From the NCBI GenBank assembly GCA_000733355.1, contig JNVV01000005.1, forward strand, positions 278,371 through 342,370: a stretch of 64,000 nucleotides of DNA, given 5' to 3'. Each line of letters begins with the position of its first letter. Positions within the stretch are counted from its first letter, which is position 1. Below, piece after piece: positions 54,966 through 64,000 of the stretch. Made by a program: the position numbers and the translations under genes. Under the pieces are notes generated by a model, which was not told the origin of the DNA, made no database searches, and worked only from the letters and a program-made list of their open reading frames with translations. The DNA is from Falciphora oryzae. Its lineage: Eukaryota; Ascomycota; Sordariomycetes; Magnaporthales; Magnaporthaceae.

Positions 54966-55727
54966 CGTTGTGGCGGAGGGATGCTGTCAGGGCTGGTTGT
55001 GTCCAGCCACGTCACCGCCGATGCTGCAAGACGAGGAATAAGGGACGGAGAAGCAAATAAAAAAAAAAAAGACAAGAAAGGGATCAAAAGGAGTGTGACC
55101 CAAGGAGCTTTCGATAGTTAGCTGCCTTTCGGCTGCGCTGCACGCTACACACGGCGGGGCTATATATTGCAAAGAAACATCACGAAGCCGCGGAAGAAGG
55201 TGTCGACGACGGTGCGCTGTGTGAGAATTGAATTGATCCTAATCGATCCCCGGGCTGGAAACCGAAATCCATGCGCCGCCGACCTCCATCGTCACCGTCG
55301 CAATTCACTGTGCCCAACGGGTGCATGTGCAAACGCACCCAGCATGGCCAGCAGACCCCTGTCTGCCGTGTCCAGTCAGCATCCAGCTTCTGCTGAGTCA
55401 TCAGAAGCTACCCTTGTTCCACAGACAGCGCATTACGGGCCAGCAGCACGGCTGGTTACGGTGCAAGGCTGCAAGGTTGACGCGCACCCCAACCTCAACC
55501 TTCGACGTCGGGTCCCGGAGCCCGCCACCACCGCCCATCTGCAGACCAAACAAACCCCCACAATCCATCGACGACGACATCAGCGGACAGCAGCCTGCGT
55601 GCTCGATACCCACGGGCACATCCGCCTCTGCTCTCTGCTCGCCGCTCCGAGCAAGCTCCCGTCGGTTCCGCTCCGCTCCGCCTCGCCCCGGTAGCCCATC
55701 CATCCTCCCCGAGGAACCGACATCACC
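54966..55727. promoter_or_regulatory. divergent intergenic region between STT4 and PRE7
   Basis: About 760 bp with two divergent promoters. A TGAGTCA heptamer (bZIP/AP-1-type) lies at 55394-55400, some 330 bp before the PRE7 start; such a 7-mer is not rare. Pyrimidine-rich sequence leads into the PRE7 start. Confidence 0.45.
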
Positions 55728-56621
55728 ATGGCCATGTTCAGCCAGAACCCCGTCATGAACGGGCCCAGCTACTCCTTCTCAGAAACTCCCCGTGCCCACG
55801 ACCTAGACGGTGCCCGGCAACATCGATTCGATCCGTAAGCCTGGCCCCCCGCCTCCATCAGGAGATGATTCCGCCATGCCCTGCCCCCGCCGCCCCTCCT
55901 CAAATACAGTCTTCCTGACACATCATCACGCAGGTACACCGACAATGGTGGCTCGACGCTAGCCATCGCCGGCGCCGACTTCGCCATCATGGCGGGCGAC
56001 ACGCGTATGGCTTCGGGCTACAGCATCAACACCCGCTTCTACCCCAAGGTGTTCAGGATCGGCGGCACGACGTCGGATCAGAAGGACGCAACCCTCGTCC
56101 TGTCGGTGGTCGGCTTCGCGGCCGACGGCGAGGCGCTCAAGGAGAAGCTGGACGCCATCTGCAAGATCTACCGCTACCGCCACGGCAAGCCCATGAGCGC
56201 AAAGGCCTGCGCCAAGCGCCTGTCCACCATCCTGTACCAGAAGCGCTTCTTCCCCTACTACACCCACGCCATCCTGGCCGGCCTCGACGAGGAGGGCAAG
56301 GGCGCCGTCTACAGCTACGACCCCGTCGGCAGCTACGAGCGCGAGCAATGCCGCGCCGGCGGTGCCGCCGCCAGCCTCATCATGCCCTTCCTGGACAACC
56401 AGGTCAACTTCAAGAACCAGTACGTTCCGGGGAGCGGCGAGGGCCATGACCTGCAGGAGCGCGAGCGTGTCCCCCTTCCCCGCGAGCAGGTCGAGACCCT
56501 GGTCAAGGACGCCTTTGACGGCGCAGTCGAGCGCCACATCGAGGTCGGTGATGGCTTGCAGATGATGATCATCACCAAGGACGGCATTGAGGAGGTTATT
56601 TTGCCTCTGAAGAAGGATTAA
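55728..56621 (+). CDS. PRE7: 20S proteasome subunit beta-6 (Pre7)
   Basis: Non-catalytic beta-6 subunit (C5/PSMB1 type) of the 20S core. Exons 55728-55834 and 55934-56621; 795 nt, 264 aa. Intron GTAAGC...GCAG joins FDP to YTDNGGSTLAIAGADFAIMA. Further signatures: GDTRMASGYSINTRFYPKVF, KRFFPYYTHAILAGLDEEGK, GAVYSYDPVGSYEREQCRAG and LIMPFLDNQVNFKNQYVPGS. About 41 N-terminal residues precede the beta fold and are the expected propeptide; the beta-6 group lacks the catalytic Thr1. ATG 55728 has a strong context (CACCATGG); a second ATG two codons on is also possible. Confidence 0.96.
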
Positions 56622-58128
56622 GTGGGAGGCGTAGACGAGCCCTGGCGGAACCAGAAACTCGTTTTGATTCGACCTTCAGCCGTGTTCACAGGCCGAGGTA
56701 GACGAACCTGGGCCTGGGCCATCTGTATAGTATCAGCAATGACTCGATGTCTAGCCTCCGGCTTTGAATTGGAGCTGGCGTCAATAGACTGCGCACCTTT
56801 TCAGGATGTGTGTTCGCGTGGTGAACATTGCGATGGTGCTCGGCGGCGTGAAACTCAATCCCTCGCCCGCAGTCTGAGCTCATCTAGTTGTCACAGGCCC
56901 TATAAACCCGATACCCACTGCGTGTCAATACAGGCTCCTGTTTTCTAGTCACCTCGGCCATTCGAATGTTGTTCTGACCGCCGGGGGTTCCGGGTTAGTG
57001 ATGGTCCATAGCCACAACCGCTGTTATCACTCATACCACCAAGCCTTCAAGTTACCCACGATAGGCCAAGGCCACAAAGGGTATCACTCGAAGGAGTCCT
57101 CGGGTTGACTAGTTTGGGGCCCTGGTGCCATCTACCTGGTAGTTATCTGCCATATGGTTGGGAACTTGACAAAATCAAAAGTCTTTTGGCTGTTCATTAG
57201 AGCATTATCACGATGGCTACACCCATACGCGATGTCCTGCAATCGGGAGACTTCACTGGGGATCCCCCACCCGCCGGCCTAGGTCCTAGCCGCAGAGGAT
57301 TCTTGGCTCGTTCTGTCGCATTACCAGGATTCTGCAATGCCGGGAGGTTGGGCAGCCAGAACGCTATACAGACTAGCAAGCGCCCACGTCACAGACTAGG
57401 CCCTCGCCAGCCGGTCGATGCCAACGCCTCCCGCCCAATTTGCTTCTCTAGCCATTAAGCGGGCTAGTGTGTGCGGAATTATCGCCGCAGACGCCGTTGG
57501 TGGCTTAAAGTATCGATCAGTGGAGCGTTGAGCTGTCGGATAATAACATCCTTTCGCTGAAGATTCGGAGCAGGAGCCACTATCCGTGTTGCCGTGGCAT
57601 CAACCTGTCTGTGGCTGCATGATGCCGGTCAGTAGCAGCCACGTAGACCTGCCTGAAACCATCTACAGCCCGGATGTAGGCGCTTGTTTCTGTGAGGGGG
57701 AGCGCGGAAGAGACTCAGCATCGGCCAATTACTTACTCCAAGAGCCTCGAGCCATCACGGCAGAGTTCAGCTCAGTCAGAGTTTGTCAGGGGCTCTTTCA
57801 GGCTATGCATGACATTATAGCTTTTTTTTTCTTGCTTCTTCCTAATTCATGGTCCTCCTCATCCCATCGATACTGACCGCCCGCCCCGCCCTCCTCGGCC
57901 TCTACTCTGCTGTGCAGGACTCTACCTCGATGCAGGCCTAGACACCGGGGTACCTCGACAACTCCAGACAGCTTGATTTCATGTAGCTACGAAGCAGGCG
58001 TCCTCCATTCCTTCCACCGGTATTTGTCATACTTTCCTCTACAACCCACGAAGAGAAAAGAGACCGCAACAACTGCCTTGCCTAGGTACCGTGGCGCTGC
58101 ACCAACAGACGGCCCTGTCACCCCGTAT

Positions 58129-58162
58129 CATATGTTAGTTCAGTCCATATGTTAGTCCGGTC
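58129..58162. repeat. 17-bp tandem pair
   Basis: CATATGTTAGTTCAGTC followed directly by CATATGTTAGTCCGGTC (two differences). Confidence 0.75.
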
Positions 58163-58750
58163 TCACGGCGCCGCCGCTCCTCTCGGTAGAAGCCGCTGTG
58201 GCAAATTAGCGCCAGGCAACGCGTCCGCGTCGCGAACGCCTGACCGATATACGATACCAGCATCGGATAGGGACCGCTTCGAGACTGGGGGGTTCCGACG
58301 GCCTCCCAGAGATCTGCGAGTTTGAGCTATAGGCAGATTGGGAAACGACCACGACGGATCTTCTCATGTCACGCGAAACACGGACGAAAGGGGCTTTCCT
58401 CGCGTTGCGGCCAAAACGACTGTTGACAAAAATGACACTAGATCAGCGGACACTCGGCTCCCAAGGGACGGATGACACTTTGCTTTTTCTCTTGACAAAA
58501 GTGGAAATTGTAGCAGGCATCGTTTTTTTTTCTTTAGATTTGGCTAGTGCAACAGCAGGCCCAATAAAACACCCACGTAGCTTCGCGCCAGGTGCCTCTG
58601 TGGCACGAGGCGTCCTGGCTCTTGCGCATGCGCCGCCGACACCAGCATGGGGAGGTCGTATCGTATCGACGCATTGGCCTCGCATCCCACCACTACGCGA
58701 TGTCTGCCCCGGCAGAAGAAAAGAAGGGGCTTAGGGTAAAAGCAAAGAGG

Positions 58751-58788
58751 AAAAAAAAAAAAAAAAAAAGAGAGAGAGAGAGAGAGAG
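58751..58788. repeat. A19 tract followed by (AG)n microsatellite
   Basis: Nineteen A followed by about ten AG units. Confidence 0.9.
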
Positions 58789-61700
58789 GTGGCGAAATGC
58801 CTCAGGAAGGGTTGGCCCAAGGTTCGTTCGTCTCCCAACGCGACTGACTGATATCCCCGTCATCCCACCGACTTGGGGCACCTAGCTGCATGTCCGGTCT
58901 GCGCAGGAGCCCACGGATGATCGATCGCCACATCCAGCAGACGTACTGGTCGGGGCTTGCGTGGCTTTTGTGAGGCGACACAGCCACAGGGTACATTTGC
59001 ACTCAGCAACGAACTGCCAAGGACAGCAACCTTTGTCCCAGCGACCATGGAGGCGATTTCTCAATCATTAAAACAAGAAACGATCGACGCGGGCCCAGAA
59101 CTTTCTCCCTTGATGTGGCGATGGCGTGGGTGGGGGGAGAAAAAAAGCTTGCAAGCGCAAAAAGGGGAAAGTGATTGCCCGATTGTGGTGGTGTGGCTCC
59201 GCTAGCTGTCTCGCTGGGCCCACGCCCCTGCCGCCTGGGGAGTCTAGCCTCTCCGGAGCCGAAGGCACGCACACACCAACCTCCGAGGACCTGGGCAGCA
59301 TTTGTTTGGGCCTGCCTTCGGTGCTTCTTCAAGCCGATTGGCGAGCGTGTCCTGCAAGTGCGATGGGCTTAGGTTGCTATAGTAAGGTACACGTGAGCAC
59401 CTAGGCCGATAGCACAGGCATAGCAAGGACTATCCCCAGCCTAGAATACTATGAGCAGTGGAATCGTCCGCTCCAACCTGTTTGGTGCCCAGCGTCCAGG
59501 TGGATATCAAATAACATCGGTGAGCGATGTGTGATGTTGTTCCACCGCCTTGCCTGGGAAGGGGAGCAAATGAATTCTCTGCATCTGCATCGAAAAGGGA
59601 AAGAAATTCGATGACATACCTACCACCAGACCCGTCGGATCACGCCTCTCGACGAAGCGAGGCGCCAAGCAGCAGGGAGCCGGAGAGAATGGTCCGGTAG
59701 GAGTGACGTCGAACCGTGCCTTGGGGTGGGGATTGGGATTGCCAATGTTCGTGCTGCGGGCGCTGACCCGCTGCTGATTGCGCCCTGGACCACCGGGACG
59801 GCGGCGGCTCAATCGAATCGGGACAGCAGGCAGGGGCTACAGCCTTGGAACAAGGCAAGCCACCGGCAGGCCGAGCAGGGAAGGCATGCCGGCTAGCGAG
59901 TGGTCGGGCGCGCGTGGTCCATCGCGACCGGCTGGGAGACCGCTGCGGAGACCGCGCTGGTCAGTGGTAGAGGACAAGGCCAGCACGATATTTCCGACTG
60001 AACCCAACACGTTGCCCATATCTGGGAAAAACACGCTGGTATTTGTTTAATGCCAGGGGGCGCAGTAACATTAGATGAATATGTTCCGCTTTGTTTTCTT
60101 TCTTTCTTTTTGTCCGTCTTTGTCCGTTTTTTTCTTCTCTTTGGCAATCTAAGCGGTGTGCACAGTCCGGCTCAACAGCCGAGCCCTCTTGAGTGAAGAT
60201 TTCAGTAATCGGGAATTAGCCGGGGTCGAGCAAAGAACTGACGCAGAATGCAAGGGTGAACCACTTGGTCCAAGGCTATTGACGCTCGGGAAGTGAGGTG
60301 GCGACCGCTTTGCAACAAGACCTCAAAAACCTGACCGAGAGGGGTGGAATGGAGGCTGAAAACCGATTGAGAAGGCAAGGCGGGGAGAGGAAAAAAAAAA
60401 AAAATCAGCATTGGACCCCTGTGGGGCGCATGCTTTCTGGATTGGCAAATCGGATAGCAAAGCAGTTGGACCCCTTTTTTTTCGCAATGGATCTTCTCCA
60501 ACGGACCCGACCGGCGGCGATGTGCATCACGTCCACGCGCGCATGTCATGACCCAAGGGACCCGTCCGCATCTCCACCGGCGAGCCCAAGACCTGCCTTA
60601 CTCCGTCCTATCCATGCCAAGACCGCCGTTTGGAGCCCTAGGTCCGGTTTCTTACGACGCCCCCCTCTCGAGCAAGTCCAGTCCGCCTCGGCCGCCGCGC
60701 CAGGTGATAGTTGTCAGGCTGGCCGGCAGGCAATTTGATCATGGAAACAGGGATAGAGCTTCAAGCGTCCAGACGTCTCCTCTCAACGAAAACACCAATC
60801 CATGACCTATACTACCAAAAATTGACCAGCAGAGGTGTCGGAATGGAGAGGTAACGTGATGGCCTTGGTGCAAGCAGGAATGGCGACGTGAGCCTTGGTA
60901 TTTCATCGCCATGATTGAAGAATGCAGGACCCTGATTGATCGTCGGAGGTTGTCGTCACCCCGCCCTGGGCAAGGGAAGCCAAGTTTGGTTCGATCAGCG
61001 CTGGCTTGGCTGGGCAGTCACAGCCGTGGTTGGCGAAAAAGACGAAAACATCAATGCTCCAGCCGTCATATCGAACGAGGCCCCGCGCCAGATCTCTTCT
61101 GTGCCAAGTTCGGTGGGGCTAATCAAGGTACATGGCATTTCGCCTGCTGCTGCTCCCCTACCTTCACGCGTCCTTTTTGCACCGTATTCTATAGTTCGCA
61201 CCTGACTTCAGGGTCCCTCGGAGCTTAGGTAGTACTCACTTCCCAGCCGGCTTTCCAGAGTGTCAGACACTGCCAGAGTCCCCCCAAAGCCGAGCTAAAG
61301 TTTGACTCGCTCCCGACGGCAACCCCTAGCATTGCGCCGCCGCAAACCGATATGGAGTGTCGGGAGCGGCAAATTCCCTGCCCCAACTAACATAAACGCG
61401 CAGGGATGTTGATAGGTGCCTGGGAGCAGCCCCCAAAATACGAATGTCCCTGCGCGTTCTGGCGAAGGCGGCTTGGACGTCACGACGTGTATTGCATGTG
61501 CATGTTGAAGGCCATGGCGAATTCTTGGCCGCCGCGGAAACGCGCACACGGCTGTCCACAGACGTGCTCCGTCGCTCCACCCGATCTGCACTGTTCCAAG
61601 GAAGCCAATGCCGGGGAAAGCATTAGACATCGCCAAAGGCACAGATACGACCGCCTCAGCTACGTCACTCTTGTGGGAGGTGCAGGGGTCAGCTGGGACC

Positions 61701-63685
61701 TCTGGGTCTGGTAGCCCCAGGAAGGCGCCCGTTAGGTGCCACCCTCCCACCTTCCTCGGGAGTTGTCCACCGTACCTACTACCCAGGCGCCTCCTGCGCC
61801 AGGGTGGGAGAGCAGCGTACCCAATACATTGGCGAGGCGGCAGCTACGCCCATCGTGTTACTTACGGGATCCATGGATGCGCTCTGTCAAGAGGGCCGCT
61901 CGGTCGAGGCATTACTGTTGGTGGAGCCTAGCACCGAGCTACTGTACGGCTGTACATGGATGCGTGTGGGCCGCCGTCAGGAAAGACTAGACGTAGACGG
62001 TTTTGACGACCGAGGCCGTGGGTCTAGCCGACCAAATCTGTAACCCGCAGCGGAAGCAGGTGCGACTTTCGCTGACTGACAGAACACCGTGCTCCTTCCC
62101 CCGCTGTGCACGCCTCCAGGTGGCTCAATCTTTAGCGGTGGCAAACCCCATCGAATGGTGGGCAAGCCGCACGAGTGGTTTGGAAGCTTCGAAACAAACG
62201 GAAATGAATGACCTCTGGGCCACGCACGCAACAGTGCTTGCTGCCAGTGTTGCCTCACCCATCACTCTAAAAGTGGCCGGATCTTGGCTGCGGGTCGTCC
62301 GTCCATCGTTGATGAACACCCGACACGACTTCGAGGCAAGGCCAGAGCTACTCACCCATGTGCGCGCAAGCTTGGCGTCTATGGCCACCCCTCCTCTGCC
62401 CGCTGCACACCACGCACACACCCCCATCCCCAACCCAGCGCCCAGCACCTGTTTGCTCGCAGCCGCTGTGCTGGAGAGCCACGCCGGTGACGCTCGCCCC
62501 AGCCATCCCTCCTGTGCATCGACAGGGGTCCCTCCTGCACCTGGGTCCTGGGTGCAGAGCGCTGGGCTGTTGGACCCTCGAATCTGGGGCTAGGGCTACC
62601 TGGATCCGGGTCCCAGACAAACCCGCACGAGGACAGAGCAGTGGCCCTCCTTCGGTTGCTGGCTGGGTGGCCGTGGCGCAAACCGCCCCTGCCCTTCCCT
62701 CTCCCCTTCCCTCCACCAGGACGGACCGGCTGCTTGGGATGTTGGCGTGCGTGGGTGCATGTCGCTCCTCGTTTGATGCCGCACCTTGGTTAACCTACGC
62801 GATCTCCCCGCACCGCGTGGTCCCAAGCGGAACCGCCGAACCCTTCCACGCGAAGCCGCAAGCAAGGAAGGCAGACAGGCAAAACCATGGAAGCCTTGTG
62901 CATTCCACTCCCTTTGGGGCGGGTGGCAGGGGAGGCCGGCAAGAGCAAACCGGTTCCCGTGCATGCACAAGAACCCCAGCGCACTCGGCAAGCACTGGTC
63001 CTGATGGCGAGGCCTCGATATGTACTGTACCTCGAGTGGGTGCAGAGTCTCGCCTGCGTGCCTTACCTAACATGCAAAAAAAAAAAAAAAAAAAAAAAGA
63101 TGCCAGGGCCGGTCACGGCAGGGCAGACGTGATCCGGCATCTACCCGGCCCACCCCTGCTCTCGTCTATCTTCCCCATGCCGTCTAGACCCACGATGTTT
63201 TCCGACGTCTTTCCTCCCCATCCAACATCCAAAAAGGAAAGGATTTTCACACACCTCTCGACACTCTGATCTTACCCTGTAGTAGTCTCCCAGCCCTGTC
63301 GCCTTTCCGCACCCCATGCCTTCCCTTTTTGTTTATCTGCGCCCTGCCTCGCCACTTATACAGTACATCATCCTCCTCTAACACACTGGTGGCTGCCTTG
63401 CTGCTGTGGGCACAAAAGGCCCCCGGAACGCGGGAGGGTGTACGTTCTTCTTCATCAATTAGACCAGCCTCATTACGTTTCCCCACATCGTACAGACCTT
63501 GGTCCGCCCTCTAGCCGCACGCTGGGGGCACATGGTACACCGGAAGCAGGCTTGGTGGCTCGTCGTCGCCACTCTGGCCGCGGAGCAAGGGGTTATCCTC
63601 GCCAGCTCAGTTCCTCACAAGCCTCGTCGACCTTCTCCGCCATCATACAGTAGCCTCGGGCAGACCGCGAGTTGCCATTGATCCA

Positions 63686-63748
63686 TCATACGGCGTCCTC
63701 TGGCACCTCCCCCTGGCTGAGGGAGTGCTCGACGAACTTGGCATCGGA
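63686..63748 (-). other. possible terminal coding exon of a gene entering from the right edge
   Basis: On the minus strand, a GCTAATA branch-like motif and GGCAG acceptor are followed by 20 codons with strong GC3 bias, SDAKFVEHSLSQGEVPEDAV, and a TGA stop. The sequence further right (63790-64000) has short open stretches (for example AELAGFATTAQA) but I could not join them in frame, and I do not recognise the family. Very tentative. Confidence 0.2.
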
Positions 63749-64000
63749 CTGCCACCGTATTAGCGCCGTATTCCTCGTCCCCGCCGACCCTGGGCTTCCT
63801 GGGCTGCACCTGGCACAAGAAACAACAACTGCACCATCTCGTGTGGGTAGTTGCTCTGGGAGACTCTTCCCTGGCCAACCACACAAGCAGCCACGGAAAG
63901 AAAGACGTGGCCTGAGCCGTTGTGGCGAACCCGGCCAGCTCGGCGCACAGCTGCCGGTGACGAGCCAGTTGTTATCTGCCGAGACGCCGCACCGCCCTGC

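Larger units (their letters stand above)
56622..64000. other. 7.4-kb gene-poor region to the right edge
   Basis: No supported complete gene. Many ORFs of 60-300 codons on both strands, none recognised and none with sustained coding character; the longest (62358-63269, plus) runs through a 23-A tract. Contents: imperfect 17-bp tandem pair at 58129-58162, A19 plus (AG)n at 58751-58788, A23 at 63076-63098, and a possible terminal exon on the minus strand at 63686-63748. The start of the region holds the PRE7 3' UTR. Confidence 0.5.

Noticed and set aside
62358..63269. 303-codon plus-strand ORF near the right end
   Set aside because: Reads through an A23 tract as poly-Lys, is Pro/Ala/Cys-rich without domain structure and lacks codon periodicity.
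1..64000. tRNA, rRNA, CRISPR or prokaryotic features
   Set aside because: No B-box-like GGTTCGANTCC with a matching cloverleaf, no rRNA-like sequence and no regularly spaced repeats were noticed; the gene structures are eukaryotic.

Overview
The window comes from a filamentous ascomycete (Pezizomycotina), most likely a Sordariomycete. The evidence is eukaryotic gene structure throughout: short GT-AG introns of about 50-130 nt, CTAAC/CTAAT branch-point motifs, GC-rich third codon positions, single-gene transcription units and a set of typical fungal housekeeping proteins. I see no operon, CRISPR array, rRNA, convincing tRNA or intact transposon. Species cannot be fixed from sequence alone.

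Layout, left to right. 0-2.2 kb: a divergent pair, mitochondrial ribosomal protein bL9m (minus, cut by the left edge) and GAR transformylase (ADE8-like, plus). 2.8-7.1 kb: the large subunit of arginine-specific carbamoyl-phosphate synthase (CPA2/arg-3 type, minus), which I rebuild as 11 exons, two of them only 10 and 11 nt. 8.6-15.0 kb: a dense block with TMA22/DENR (plus, 20-nt microexon), a borealin/Nbl1-domain protein (minus), proteasome lid/base ubiquitin receptor RPN10 (plus), TRAPP subunit TRS23 (minus, start codon apparently split by an intron) and RNA polymerase II subunit RPB4 (plus). 15.7-17.3 kb: a single-pass membrane protein with a cysteine-rich ectodomain. 18.8-24.0 kb: PUF6 (minus), RWD protein GIR2 (plus) and the Rpl4 chaperone ACL4 (minus). 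24.9-28.4 kb: an ML-domain TRP/FLC-like membrane protein (minus). 31.7-34.4 kb: a MutL homologue of the MLH2 type (minus), divergent from lumazine synthase RIB4 (35.1-35.8 kb, plus). 36.2-39.3 kb: a large low-complexity protein of unknown function (minus). 45.8-48.2 kb: a CDF metal transporter of the manganese type (plus, 7 exons). 49.0-55.0 kb: phosphatidylinositol 4-kinase STT4 (minus), divergent from proteasome subunit beta-6/PRE7 (55.7-56.6 kb, plus).

Three long gene-poor stretches stand out: 28.4-31.7 kb, 39.3-45.8 kb (which contains a strong 55-bp inverted repeat around a 146-bp core) and 56.6-64.0 kb (possible 3' exon of a minus-strand gene close to the right edge).

The genes are mostly unrelated core functions: nucleotide and arginine biosynthesis, riboflavin biosynthesis, translation and ribosome assembly (bL9m, TMA22, PUF6, GIR2, ACL4), proteasome (RPN10, PRE7), membrane traffic and lipid signalling (TRS23, STT4), transcription (RPB4), chromosome segregation (borealin) and mismatch repair (MLH2). 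I found no secondary-metabolite cluster and no defence-like or clearly new multi-gene system. The best leads are gene-structure oddities (microexons, split start codon, unusual GTC donors), the inverted-repeat element and the uncharacterised membrane and Met-rich proteins.
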